From the NCBI GenBank assembly GCA_002327785.1, contig DCUI01000153.1, positions 4,204-17,030 on the forward strand: a stretch of DNA of 12,827 nucleotides. Direction: 5' to 3'. Each line of letters begins with the position of its first letter. The first letter of the stretch is position 1. Below, one piece after another: positions 1 to 6,524 of this stretch. Below the pieces are notes generated by a model that saw nothing but the letters and a program-made list of their open reading frames with translations, was not told the DNA's origin and did no database searches. A program made the translations under genes and the position numbers. This DNA comes from Phycisphaerales bacterium UBA2218 (GTDB lineage: Bacteria > Planctomycetota > Phycisphaerae > Sedimentisphaerales > Anaerobacaceae).

Positions 1-473
1 GACATCAGCCAAGAGGGCACTCCAAGAACCTGAGCTGACTGTCCACGCGGACTCACCCATCGGCACCGTGAGAGATAGTCATCCAACCGGTGGATTTGGA
101 GGCAATCCGACTGAACGCGCAGCACCTTCGCAGCATGGGCGGGAGCGTCCATGGTTTCAGGACCACGGGCAGGATGCCCGTGCCACTTCAGACGAGCGGG
201 GGCACTCGCCCTACGCCGAGACGCGAATTTGCCGCCGCGATCTTCTCCCTGCTTGGCGACAGGGACTATCTCGTCTAACATGCTATTGGCCGAAAGCGCA
301 AGATGTCCCAAACACGCCCGCTACGGGAGTGTCTGACTCGCTCGTCCGGGCGGCACAGTGCCGGGGGTCAACTCCTCGACTGGTCATATGCTGCGTTCGG
401 AGGGTACAGTCTATGTAACCGTCGGCCGCGAAGGCAGGCGATGATCGATGAGAGAGTGCAGGAGCAGAGTGTC
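1..473. other. Intergenic stretch without a supported gene
   Basis: No reading frame here has a convincing start, ribosome binding site and protein-like composition. All three forward frames contain overlapping open stretches, but these read through a palindromic repeat (about 131-186) and look accidental. One frame (about 70-278) gives a plausible helical run, VDLEAIRLNAQHLRSM, before the repeat and another plausible run after it, so a decayed gene fragment is possible but unproven. The nitrilase-family gene that follows is best started at 474, so its upstream region falls here. I see no clear promoter for it. Confidence 0.5.
131..186. repeat. Dispersed palindromic repeat, copy A ('GQDARAT' type)
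   Basis: This copy contains two successive inverted repeats. The first is CATGG/CCATG around a 10-base loop (134-153). The second is a perfect 7-bp stem, CACGGGC/GCCCGTG, around AGGAT (164-182). The forward translation gives PWFQDHGQDARAT, which closely matches the translation of copy B at 4699-4754 (PWIRNQGQDARAT). From general knowledge, this kind of element is scattered between genes in some Planctomycetota and related genomes and causes spurious 'DARAT' peptides. Its function is not known to me; REP-like behaviour is an inference. Confidence 0.7.
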
Positions 474-1226
474 ATGGGCGCAGTTCGAGTCGCGATGTGT
501 CAGATCGTTTGCATGGACGGGGACCAGCGGGGAAATCTTGCACGGATCGAGCAGGCTGTTGTGGAAGCCGCTCACGCCGGGGCTGAGATTGCGTGTCTTC
601 CAGAGTCAAGCATCTACGGGTGGGTAAACCCGGAGGCGCACCAGCGAGCGCAACCGATCCCAGGCGAGGATGCGCAGCGACTCTGCGAGATCGCGAGGCG
701 GTGCCACATGTTCCTGTGCGTCGGGCTGGACGAGAAGGCCGGCGAGAGCCTTTATGATTCTGCTTTGCTCATCGACAACACGGGCCGGATTCTTCTGAAA
801 CATCGCAAGCTCGTTCTTCTCAGCGAGTTGATGACGCCGGCGTACACCTCCGGGCACGAGGTCCGGACCGTCGAGACGGCGTTCGGCAGGATCGGCGTGG
901 TGATCTGCGCCGACACGCACGAGCCGGAGATCCTCGGGAGAATGGCCAAGCTGAAGCCCGATCTCGTTCTGGTGCCCTACGGTTACGCCGCCGAGGAACA
1001 GGCATGGCCCGAGCACGGGAAGGAACTTGAACGCGTGGTCACGAATGCGGCCAGGGTGTGTGACGCCCCCGTGATCGGTACAAACCTCATCGGCCAGATC
1101 ACGCACGGCCCCTGGGCGGGTCGCACCTACGCCGGCCACAGTGTCGCCGCCGACAGGGCGGGCCGAATCCTCGCGGTCGGCCGGGATTTCGACAGGGATA
1201 TCGTCCTCGTCACAGTTTCGCGGTGA
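474..1226 (+). CDS. Nitrilase-superfamily carbon-nitrogen hydrolase
   Basis: A 250-aa cytoplasmic enzyme of the CN-hydrolase superfamily, which cleaves amide or nitrile C-N bonds through a Glu-Lys-Cys triad. All three residues are visible: Glu44 in CLPESSIYGW, Lys112 in HRKL and Cys145 in VVICAD. Length fits a single-domain family member (about 250-280 aa). The frame is open from 303, but I chose ATG 474 because GGAG lies about ten bases upstream and the first residues (VRVAMCQI) are the usual first beta strand. ATG 441 is possible but has a weaker site. The substrate cannot be told from sequence: omega-amidase, N-carbamoyl hydrolase and other amidase branches share this core. It converges on the next gene with an 11-base gap. 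Family assignment is firm; the specific activity is open. Confidence 0.9.
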   Translation: MGAVRVAMCQIVCMDGDQRGNLARIEQAVVEAAHAGAEIACLPESSIYGWVNPEAHQRAQPIPGEDAQRLCEIARRCHMFLCVGLDEKAGESLYDSALLIDNTGRILLKHRKLVLLSELMTPAYTSGHEVRTVETAFGRIGVVICADTHEPEILGRMAKLKPDLVLVPYGYAAEEQAWPEHGKELERVVTNAARVCDAPVIGTNLIGQITHGPWAGRTYAGHSVAADRAGRILAVGRDFDRDIVLVTVSR

Positions 1227-1237
1227 GTCGTTCCATC

Positions 1238-1762
1238 TCAGATGTCTTCCACGAGCCGGCACGGGAAGGCGGAACGGTGCCGCCCCCACTCGCGAGCGGT
1301 CTGCATCACAATCAGACCGGCCAGGGCTTCCTTGGCAAGTTCGCCCTGAGGCCGCACTTCGGAGGCAGGCAATCGGCCCATCTCTTCACGGGCGCGAGCG
1401 CCAGATTCCGCAATCTTCTGGCGAATCGTGCGGTATCTTTGTCTGAGCAGATCGAGAAATGCCTGCGTATCCGCGGGTTTGACGGTGCCGACCGTCGAGC
1501 AATGGATGTCCGCATAGAGCTTCAGGATTGCGCTGAGCCGCATCTCACGACCGGAGCCCTTGTCCCACGGCAAAAAAGGCAGGCACGCAAAATCCAGCCA
1601 GAACGCCTCTTTCGGGGAGTATCCGAGTCCACGAAGGTCTTTCACGTGCTCCCCGTGCATCCAGCGAATCGATTGCAGGATGTCGCGGAGCCAGTCCGGC
1701 CGCAGTTCCTCAAATCTGCTCGAACGCGGGCGGTGATGGGCCCCACGAGCAGTTGATAGCAT
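1238..1762 (-). CDS. Conserved-looking hypothetical protein, 174 aa
   Basis: I do not recognise this protein. It looks real: GAGGAG lies eight bases before ATG 1762, the composition is ordinary, and it fills the space between two neighbours without overlap. It has no signal peptide or membrane segment, so it is probably cytoplasmic. Charged alpha-helical character dominates, for example RPDWLRDILQSIRWMHGEH and FLDLLRQRYRTIRQKIAESG. A tryptophan- and phenylalanine-rich stretch, AFWLDFACLPFLPWDKG, lies about residues 53-69. It converges on the nitrilase-family gene and is transcribed in the same direction as the ferritin-like gene upstream, but 182 bases separate them and include a run of ten C. 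The opposite strand is also open over most of this region (1223-1756); I prefer the minus strand for its ribosome binding site. Confidence 0.6.
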   Translation of the reverse strand: MLSTARGAHHRPRSSRFEELRPDWLRDILQSIRWMHGEHVKDLRGLGYSPKEAFWLDFACLPFLPWDKGSGREMRLSAILKLYADIHCSTVGTVKPADTQAFLDLLRQRYRTIRQKIAESGARAREEMGRLPASEVRPQGELAKEALAGLIVMQTAREWGRHRSAFPCRLVEDI

Positions 1763-1802
1763 CGTACACTCTCCTCGCTTTCCATCACGGCGTGACAGTC
1801 AG

Positions 1803-1812
1803 CCCCCCCCCC
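1803..1812. repeat. Homopolymer run of ten C
   Basis: Ten consecutive C residues (G on the minus strand) lie about 40 bases upstream of the 174-aa gene start. Tracts this long are prone to slipped-strand length change. The frame of the downstream gene has a stop codon directly after the tract, so length change would not create a fusion protein. An effect could only be on transcription or spacing. Confidence 0.9.
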
Positions 1813-1944
1813 GCGAACCATCGGGCCGTGCCAAGATGCAAACCGTTGAATGCAGGAGACGAAAACACCTGACTCGGTGGCCCATTTTAACATTACCCCA
1901 CGGTTACGCCAGTCCCAAGTGGAGGAAAAAGCGATTTCCCACCA

Positions 1945-2562
1945 TCAGGAGTAGCTCACCGCCTCGGCGAGATGGGCAACGCCCGCCGGCACAGCGTTCA
2001 CACGCTCCGGCTGTACTCGTTCCAGGGAGCGAAACAGCAGGCGGATGTGACGTTCCTCCTCGCAGACCATGTTGTCGATCATCCTGCGGCTCTCGGGGTC
2101 GCGGACGAATCCCTTGAGCCCCTGGTAGAAGATCGCAACCCCGCGGGCCCGCCGGATCGCATCGCGGACGATCTGCTCGGCGGTCTCCTTTCCGGCGGGC
2201 ATGCCGCGCGACCGCGGATGGGTCACAAGACAGGTCAGACTCGCCATAACTTGAGGATTGGAAAGGAAATAGTTGCCGGGATCGAACGTGCCGAATTCGC
2301 CCGTCCGCTCGGAATATTTCCGCCGGATGTGGCCCCACGCCCGCTCATGCCTGGTTCGCCAAGCTGCCAGGTTGTAGTAGATGTTCCGCCGGCCCTGATC
2401 GGTGAATCGCTCCGCCGCCTGCAGGAAGAACCGAGCAGCCCGGTGCTCCACCTCTTCCGCGATCCGCAGGACCTCGAAAACATTGAACTGGACATCGCTG
2501 GGAGGCCCTCCGCGAGCCTCCGCTTCATGGTGTGTTTGAAACCATTCAAGTGTCTGATTCAT
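1945..2562 (-). CDS. Ferritin-like / rubrerythrin-fold protein with incomplete metal ligands
   Basis: A 205-aa protein with the four-helix pattern of the rubrerythrin/ferritin-like superfamily, whose members use a di-iron centre for peroxide or iron handling, often in anaerobes. Helix 1 is about residues 30-52 (RIAEEVEHRAARFFLQAAE, ligand-position Glu39). Helix 2 is about 63-84 (Glu73). Helix 3 is about 130-153 (AIRRARGVAIFYQGL). Helix 4 is about 160-180 (MVCEEERHIRLL, Glu169 and His172). By my alignment the helix 2 histidine is Trp76 and the helix 3 glutamate is Ala139, so the di-iron site may be altered or lost. There is no C-terminal rubredoxin domain. The start at 2562 has only a weak GAG-type site upstream. 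The gene stands alone, diverging from the lipoprotein gene. The fold is likely; the function is uncertain. Confidence 0.7.
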   Translation of the reverse strand: MNQTLEWFQTHHEAEARGGPPSDVQFNVFEVLRIAEEVEHRAARFFLQAAERFTDQGRRNIYYNLAAWRTRHERAWGHIRRKYSERTGEFGTFDPGNYFLSNPQVMASLTCLVTHPRSRGMPAGKETAEQIVRDAIRRARGVAIFYQGLKGFVRDPESRRMIDNMVCEEERHIRLLFRSLERVQPERVNAVPAGVAHLAEAVSYS

Positions 2563-2701
2563 AATGCCATCTCAGCATACCCTATTGACCACGCTATCAT
2601 CAGTTTCGTTTGACGAATGGTATGGGAGTACTGCTAAGATCGCGTTAGACCCTCGTTAGCTTTTTACGAATTTGCAGGATGTCGTCGCAGAAGGGAACAT
2701 A

Positions 2702-2730
2702 TTGATTTCTCACCCGGCTGAGCAGACAAT
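2702..2730 (+). promoter_or_regulatory. Possible promoter for the lipoprotein-flavoprotein unit
   Basis: TTGATT (2702-2707) and GACAAT (2725-2730) are separated by 17 bases, each matching four of six sigma-70 consensus positions. The expected start near 2737 leaves a leader of about 30 bases before ATG 2769. It is a modest match, supported mainly by spacing and position. Confidence 0.35.
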
Positions 2731-2768
2731 GACAGGCCGAAAGTCAAATGCAGAAGAAAGGGATGAAT

Positions 2769-3437
2769 ATGGGTAGGGCAACATGGGTTTTCATCGCCGT
2801 GGCCACGTGCACAGCCGGTTGCACGCCGACGTACAGAGTGCATGTGAACACTTACTCGGACCTGGCCGAGCCGCTGAGCCGGACCGCACCGATATACGTT
2901 GCAGCCGATCCGAATGCCCAGAACCCTATTCTCCGCAAGCAGATCGCGTCGAAGATCCGCGACCTGCTCGAGGGCAACGGCCACAATCCTGTCGAGAAGG
3001 CACAAACAGGCGCCTACGCGCTCACGTTCGAGGTGGGGATCGATTCGCAGCGAGTCGTGGACTACGCGCCGGTCTATGGTCCTTTCGCCGGGTATTATTA
3101 CCACGGCAGACACAGGGGACGTTTCGGCTGGGGATTCGGTTATGAGACCTACGTGCCCTACATCGATACGGTCTATACGCACTGGCTCAAGATGAGGCTG
3201 TACGCCGCCACAGAGGCGAGCCGGCAGGCAGATGCCGATGAGGTGTCCCAACCACCGGAGGGCAAGATGGTCTGGTTGGGAGAGGCCACGCTCGGAACGG
3301 GCAACCCGGAAGTCCGCGAGGCGGTAAACTATTTGCTTGCAGCCTGTCTGGAGTACTTCGGCGCCGACACCCGTGAATGGGTCGCCGTGGCGATTCGAAA
3401 GGATGACCCCCGCATTCTCGGCATCACGGCGGAGTGA
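2769..3437 (+). CDS. Small lipoprotein, possibly DUF4136-like
   Basis: A 222-aa predicted lipoprotein. The N-terminus is a short signal, MGRATWVFIAVATCTAGC, with cysteine 18 in a non-ideal lipobox (TAGC, Thr at -3), so membrane anchoring is likely but not certain. The mature part begins with YRVHVNTYSD and contains a block, NPILRKQIASKIRDLLEGNGH, resembling DUF4136-type lipoproteins, in which a helix precedes 'L...G'. A Tyr/Gly-rich segment (GPFAGYYYHGRHRGRFGWGFGY) follows near the middle. I chose ATG 2769 because AAGGG sits about six bases upstream; ATG 2763 and 2748 are in frame but have poorer spacing. Its stop lies two bases before the start of the next gene, so the two are almost certainly co-transcribed. 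The molecular role is unknown. Confidence 0.75.
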   Translation: MGRATWVFIAVATCTAGCTPTYRVHVNTYSDLAEPLSRTAPIYVAADPNAQNPILRKQIASKIRDLLEGNGHNPVEKAQTGAYALTFEVGIDSQRVVDYAPVYGPFAGYYYHGRHRGRFGWGFGYETYVPYIDTVYTHWLKMRLYAATEASRQADADEVSQPPEGKMVWLGEATLGTGNPEVREAVNYLLAACLEYFGADTREWVAVAIRKDDPRILGITAE

Positions 3438-3439
3438 GG

Positions 3440-4690
3440 ATGGAGGAGATCTGCATCATTGGGGCGGGTCCGGCGGGATTGATGGCCGCAATCTGTGCGG
3501 CGCAGAACAGTGCGAAGGTCCTGGTCCTGGAAACCAATTCGACGGCCGGACGCAAGCTCTTGCTCACGGGCGGAGGACGGTGCAATTTCACGCACGCGTG
3601 CTGCCCCGAGGAAATCGCGAAGGCCTTCGATAAACCGGGCCGGTTCCTCCGACACAGCCTGCACGAGTTCTCTCCTGACGAGGTCAGGGAGTTCTTCCAG
3701 TGGCGAGAGTTGCCCAGCACGGTCGAATCGGATGGCTGCGTATTTCCCATCAGCAACCAGGCGGCCGATGTGCGTAACCTCCTCGTGGCCGAGACCATCA
3801 AGCTCGGCGTGCATATCCAATACCAATCGAGAGTGGAGGGCATCTCCGCCGACGGCAGCGGCTTCATCATCCAATCAGCGAGCCGGCGAATCCTCGCCTC
3901 ACGAGTGATCTTGGCCACGGGCGGCTTGTCCTGGCCCCAGACGGGCTCCACGGGCGACGGGTACCGCTTCGCCGAGCAACTGGGCCACACGATAATCCCA
4001 ACCAAGCCGGCGCTGGTGCCCTTGGTGGCGCAGGAGTCGTGGGCAAGCGAGCTGGCGGGCGTCTCTCTGGCGAATGTCAGGTTGCGGACGACTGTGGACA
4101 CGCGCGCGTTCGCCGCCGTCGGCAACATGCTGTTTACCCAGCGCGGCATTGGCGGTCCGGCGGCCCAGGATCTCAGCCGGCGCCTGACCGATGCACTGTC
4201 CCAGAGACAACAGGGCATCCCCGTCGAGATCGACATCCTGCCCGGCTTGGACGAGGGACAGGTGGACAAACAGTTGCAGCAGGGATTACAGGCCCAGGCG
4301 AAGAAGAACGTAGCGAACGTCCTGTCGGAACTCCTCCCGCTGCCAAGGCAGCTTTCGCAGACGCTGTGCCTACTCGCCGGCTGCGGCCGCGATGTGCAAG
4401 CAGGCCAGTTCCCGAGCGACAGACGCAGGCAACTCACGAGAACGATCAAAAGACTGCCCCTGTGCATCACGGGCACCGAGCCGATAGCCAAGGCTACAGT
4501 CACCCGCGGCGGAGTGAGTCGGGACGAGATCGATCCCAAGACCATGGAGTCAAAGATTCGGCCGGGGCTGTTCCTTGCAGGCGAAGTGATCGACCTGGAC
4601 GGCCCCTGTGGGGGTTACAATCTGCAGATGTGCTGGTCCACCGGAGCCCTGGCCGGCCGCTCGGCGGCCTCGCTTGTAGTGACGCCGTAA
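3440..4690 (+). CDS. BaiN/HI0933-family NAD(P)/FAD-dependent oxidoreductase
   Basis: A 416-aa cytoplasmic flavoprotein of the HI0933/YhiN/BaiN family. The Rossmann fingerprint GAGPAG is at residues 8-13, with Glu31 ending strand 2 as the adenosine-ribose contact. The family block GRKLLLTGGGRCNFTH follows at about 37-52. A second block, GGLSWPQTGSTGDGY, is mid-protein, and the C-terminal FAD-closing block GGVSRDEI...GLFLAGEVIDLDGPCGGYNLQ covers about 355-400. Length matches the family (390-420 aa). ATG 3440 has GGAG five bases upstream, inside the end of the preceding gene; GTG 3434 is in frame but leaves no room for a ribosome site. BaiN itself is linked to bile-acid dehydroxylation in gut clostridia, but most family members have no known substrate, so I give no gene symbol. 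It is co-transcribed with the lipoprotein gene. Confidence 0.92.
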   Translation: MEEICIIGAGPAGLMAAICAAQNSAKVLVLETNSTAGRKLLLTGGGRCNFTHACCPEEIAKAFDKPGRFLRHSLHEFSPDEVREFFQWRELPSTVESDGCVFPISNQAADVRNLLVAETIKLGVHIQYQSRVEGISADGSGFIIQSASRRILASRVILATGGLSWPQTGSTGDGYRFAEQLGHTIIPTKPALVPLVAQESWASELAGVSLANVRLRTTVDTRAFAAVGNMLFTQRGIGGPAAQDLSRRLTDALSQRQQGIPVEIDILPGLDEGQVDKQLQQGLQAQAKKNVANVLSELLPLPRQLSQTLCLLAGCGRDVQAGQFPSDRRRQLTRTIKRLPLCITGTEPIAKATVTRGGVSRDEIDPKTMESKIRPGLFLAGEVIDLDGPCGGYNLQMCWSTGALAGRSAASLVVTP

Positions 4691-4698
4691 GGCGTTTC

Positions 4699-4754
4699 GT
4701 AGCATGGGCGTCCCGCCCATGGATTCGGAACCAAGGGCAAGATGCCCGTGCTAC
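4699..4754. repeat. Dispersed palindromic repeat, copy B ('GQDARAT' type)
   Basis: Second copy of the element at 131-186. It begins and ends with a 6-bp inverted repeat, GTAGCA (4699-4704) and TGCTAC (4749-4754). Inside are CATGGGC/GCCCATG (4703-4721, loop GTCCC) and GGGC/GCCC (4735-4747, loop AAGAT); the second stem has lost its outer pair through a C-to-A change relative to copy A. GCCCGTG (4744-4750) can instead pair with CACGGGC (4763-4769). It lies nine bases after the flavoprotein stop codon, between two convergent genes, where it could act as a two-way transcript end; that is an inference, as no T-tract follows. Confidence 0.75.
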
Positions 4755-4781
4755 TGGGCCGTCACGGGCACACTGCAAACC

Positions 4782-4795
4782 ACTGCGGCCGCAGT
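4782..4795. repeat. Perfect 14-bp palindrome
   Basis: ACTGCGGCCGCAGT is a perfect palindrome between the convergent flavoprotein and M48 protease genes, 23 bases beyond the protease stop codon. As RNA it could form a short hairpin, but no T-tract follows on either strand, so a classical intrinsic terminator is not supported. Confidence 0.6.
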
Positions 4796-4818
4796 CGGAT
4801 CCGAGGCACACTCTGCGA

Positions 4819-5640
4819 CTACTTCGTTGCCGGCTTGTAGTGCTCCAGTGCCTCCGGGAGCAGTTCCTGGAGTTTCTTGATGCGGCTCGCATCGGCCGGG
4901 TGCGTGCTAAGGAATGCGGGCGTCGAGGAACCCTCCCCTTTCGCTGCGGACATCCGCTGCCAGAAGCTCACGGCCTCGTGCGGGTCATAGCCCGCCATCG
5001 CCATGAAGATCGTGCCCAGGCGATCCGCCTCATACTCGTGCTTGCGGCTATAGGGCAGCAGGACCGCGACCTGCGAGCCGACAGTGAAGGCGCTCGTGAA
5101 GATGCTCTGGGTCGCCTCCGGCTGATTCTTCAACGCGGTGGACAGCGCGACCCCGCCCATCTGCACCACCAACTGCTGGCTCATCCGCTCCGACCCGTGC
5201 TTGGCGAACACGTGCGCGATCTCATGGCCCACGACGACCGCCAGCCCCGCTTCATTCTGCGTCAGGGGCAGGATGCCCGTATAGACGACGACCTTGCCGC
5301 CGGGCATGGCGAACGCGTTGACATTCGGATCCTCGACGAGATTGAACTCCCATTCATAGCCCTCGAATGGGTCCTTGTCGGCGTGCTGTTTGCAGTACCG
5401 GTCCACGGCGGCCCGGATATTCTCGCCCACCCGCTTGACCATCGCGGTTTTCGCCGCATCGGCGCTCAGCTTGCTCTCATTGATGAACTGGCTGTACTGC
5501 TGGACGCTCATCGAGTTGATGATCGAGTCCGGCACGAAATTCAACTGCCGCCGGCCCGTGATCCCCACCTCCGAACAACCCGCCAGCATGAACGAAAAAC
5601 CCATCATCACGACGATTGCAGATCTCAAAGCCATTCTCAT
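4819..5640 (-). CDS. M48-family zinc metalloprotease, lipoprotein (LoiP/YggG-like)
   Basis: A 273-aa envelope protease. A signal peptide (MRMALRSAIVVMMGFSFMLAGC) ends in a good lipobox, LAGC, with Cys22 as the lipidated residue. The M48 zinc motif HEIAH is at residues 139-143 with catalytic Glu140. The third ligand region, SRKHEYEADRLG, follows at about 198-209. A strand before the active site, NAFAMPGGKVVVYTGIL, and the distal STHPADASRI block are also typical of the family. Length resembles single-domain M48 lipoproteins such as E. coli LoiP, not BepA, because there is no TPR region. I chose ATG 5640 because GGGAGG lies six bases upstream; frames extend to 5679 without a ribosome site. Such proteases act in outer-membrane protein quality control; that role here is inferred from the family. 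Confidence 0.92.
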   Translation of the reverse strand: MRMALRSAIVVMMGFSFMLAGCSEVGITGRRQLNFVPDSIINSMSVQQYSQFINESKLSADAAKTAMVKRVGENIRAAVDRYCKQHADKDPFEGYEWEFNLVEDPNVNAFAMPGGKVVVYTGILPLTQNEAGLAVVVGHEIAHVFAKHGSERMSQQLVVQMGGVALSTALKNQPEATQSIFTSAFTVGSQVAVLLPYSRKHEYEADRLGTIFMAMAGYDPHEAVSFWQRMSAAKGEGSSTPAFLSTHPADASRIKKLQELLPEALEHYKPATK

Positions 5641-5787
5641 GGTCATCCTCCCTGGAATCCCAAATGTCATTTCAGCCATAATCCACCGATAACTGTCCGT
5701 ACCGTCCGTTTTCCATACGTACAGTCTACTATTAAGCCCCCTCGGCGGTTTTCATGCAATGGATTTCCTCAGATCGACTCACGCCCA

Positions 5788-5848
5788 GACGCGGACGCGC
5801 AGAGATCATAGGACGATAGTACTGCTTCGTTCTCAGCGTCTCGGCGTC
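5788..5848. repeat. Imperfect 18-bp inverted repeat ('ACGCAGAGACGC' type)
   Basis: GACGCGGACGCGCAGAGA (5788-5805) and TCTCAGCGTCTCGGCGTC (5831-5848) match as inverted copies at 14 of 18 positions, around a 25-base spacer. The wording resembles the 'ACGCAGAGACGC' intergenic repeats that are common in many environmental genomes, from general knowledge. It may be a degraded copy of such an element. Confidence 0.55.
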
Positions 5849-5860
5849 CCCTGTGCGAGA

Positions 5861-5866
5861 TATAAT
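5861..5866 (+). promoter_or_regulatory. Possible -10 box upstream of the first MNT gene
   Basis: TATAAT is a perfect -10 hexamer 120 bases before ATG 5987. No recognisable -35 hexamer lies 16-18 bases upstream, and there is no TGn extension, so this is a weak call. If used, the leader of about 113 bases would contain the nested hairpin at 5894-5934. Confidence 0.25.
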
Positions 5867-5893
5867 TCTTTGATTTCTAACGACTTACATTTT

Positions 5894-5934
5894 ATCCTTG
5901 CATTTTAGGACTCTAAGTCCTGGTTTACAAGGAT
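5894..5934. repeat. Nested hairpin with a symmetrical internal loop
   Basis: An outer 7-bp stem, ATCCTTG (5894-5900) with CAAGGAT (5928-5934), encloses an inner 6-bp stem, AGGACT (5907-5912) with AGTCCT (5916-5921), around the loop CTA. The two unpaired sides are both six bases, so the whole 41-base unit is symmetrical. It lies 42 bases upstream of the first MNT ribosome binding site, so it could be a leader RNA structure, a protein-binding dyad or a small dispersed repeat. Nothing in the sequence decides between these. Confidence 0.6.
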
Positions 5935-5986
5935 CACGCGGTTGACCCGGCCCGTTGCAGTGTGTACGATCCTTTGAGGTATGTCT

Positions 5987-6292
5987 ATGAACGGGAAACT
6001 TGCGACAGATAAAGACAGAATCGCCGATTTCTGCCGTCGGCACCATATCACCCGGCTGGCGATTTTCGGCTCCGCCCCACGCGATGATTTCGGGTCGGAC
6101 AGCGATGTCGATGTCCTCGTGGACTTCGAGCCGGGTCATGTGCCCGGATTCTTTCGACTATTTGACATGGAGGATGAGTTGTCCGCCTTGTTCAACGGCC
6201 GCAAGGTAGACTTGCGAACACCACAAGATCTAAGCCATTACTTCCGCGACAAGATAATAGCTCAGGCAGAGGTGCAGTATGCATGTGGATGA
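5987..6292 (+). CDS. MNT-domain nucleotidyltransferase (MntA-type antitoxin), orphaned
   Basis: A 101-aa minimal nucleotidyltransferase. It carries the signature IFGSAPRDDFGSDSDVDVLVDF, with Gly28-Ser29 and metal-binding Asp40 and Asp42, plus a third acidic position, Asp75, in RKVDL. In characterised pairs such as Shewanella MntA-HepT, the MNT protein transfers AMP to a tyrosine of its HEPN toxin and so silences it. GAGG is seven bases upstream of ATG 5987, which decides the start; ATG 5981 would abut the site. Its last 14 bases overlap the start of a HEPN reading frame, the usual layout of these operons, but that HEPN gene is truncated. The catalytic residues are intact, so the enzyme itself may still be active. 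Confidence 0.88.
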   Translation: MNGKLATDKDRIADFCRRHHITRLAIFGSAPRDDFGSDSDVDVLVDFEPGHVPGFFRLFDMEDELSALFNGRKVDLRTPQDLSHYFRDKIIAQAEVQYACG

Positions 6293-6407
6293 CCAGACCC
6301 GGATTAGCCATATGCGCGACGCGGCTCGCGAGGCGATGGCTCGCGACAAGCGGAGAGGAGATCTGGGTACGGACCGCAAGCTGTGTTTGTCACCATACTC
6401 AATTTAA
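6279..6407 (+). pseudogene. Truncated HEPN-domain toxin gene (HepT-type), N-terminal remnant
   Basis: A 42-codon reading frame starts at ATG 6279, overlapping the MNT gene. Its beginning, MHVDDQTRISHMRDAAREAM, is typical of DUF86/HepT proteins, and the similarity continues to about DLGTDRKLCL. It then switches to SPYSI and a stop, exactly where the segment with the 26-base direct repeats begins. Normal members are about 110-120 aa and carry the catalytic RX4HXY motif in their second half, which is missing here, so the ribonuclease cannot be functional. A two-residue loss near codon 21 (MARDKRR where MAFA.. is usual) is also suggested. No remainder of the gene appears downstream. The cause may be insertion of a mobile element or a deletion. 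Confidence 0.75.
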
Positions 6408-6452
6408 GGTCGACATCTGGTGGGGACACGATACTCAATTTAAGGCCGAAAT
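6391..6452. repeat. Pair of 26-base direct repeats
   Basis: Two copies at 6391-6416 and 6427-6452 match at 23 of 26 positions. Both contain the core ATACTCAATTTAAGG, and the second is preceded by GGGGACA. They lie exactly at the breakpoint of the truncated HEPN gene. Sequences of the form GGGGACACGATACT..AATT are familiar to me as flanks of RAYT/IS200-like elements in environmental bacteria, but no transposase is present, so mobile origin is an inference. Confidence 0.7.
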
Positions 6453-6524
6453 GAGCATAATGCCCCTCCCGAATCAACGGCAAACTATCGAGTCGGCCAG
6501 TATGTGTTCATGCGAGAGTATTCC

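Larger units (their letters stand above)
5641..5986. other. Gene-free stretch with repeats ahead of the toxin-antitoxin region
   Basis: This 345-base interval separates the divergent M48 protease and MNT genes. I see no credible coding sequence in it. It is more AT-rich than the flanks near 5855-5930. It holds an imperfect 18-bp inverted repeat, a TATAAT hexamer and a nested hairpin, each listed separately. The start of the protease transcript must also lie here, but I see no strong promoter for it. Confidence 0.6.

Noticed and set aside
68..418. 116-aa forward frame near the window start
   Set aside because: It is open only because of base composition and reads through the DARAT repeat; no ribosome site or protein-like core.
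1223..1756. 177-aa forward frame opposite the 174-aa minus-strand gene
   Set aside because: It starts inside the end of the nitrilase-family gene without a ribosome site and has less natural composition than the minus-strand frame, which has GAGGAG at good spacing.
1803..1812. Phase-variable coding tract
   Set aside because: Length changes cannot join an upstream frame to the 174-aa gene because TGA follows the tract in that gene's frame.
4782..4795. Intrinsic terminator between convergent genes
   Set aside because: The palindrome is perfect but neither strand has a T-tract after it.
4039..5811. 590-aa forward open frame spanning the flavoprotein gene, repeat and M48 gene
   Set aside because: It runs out of frame through one well-supported gene and antisense through another, and includes the DARAT repeat. 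GC-rich codon bias explains the absence of stops.
5894..5934. Integron attC site
   Set aside because: No RYYYAAC/GTTRRRY core boxes flank the hairpin and no integrase or cassette array is nearby.
5890..5960. tRNA-like anticodon arm (GGACTCTAAGTCC, with CTA in the anticodon place, as in pyrrolysine tRNA)
   Set aside because: No GTTCRANNC T-loop, no D-arm or acceptor pairing, and no CCA. The arms pair as a simple nested hairpin.
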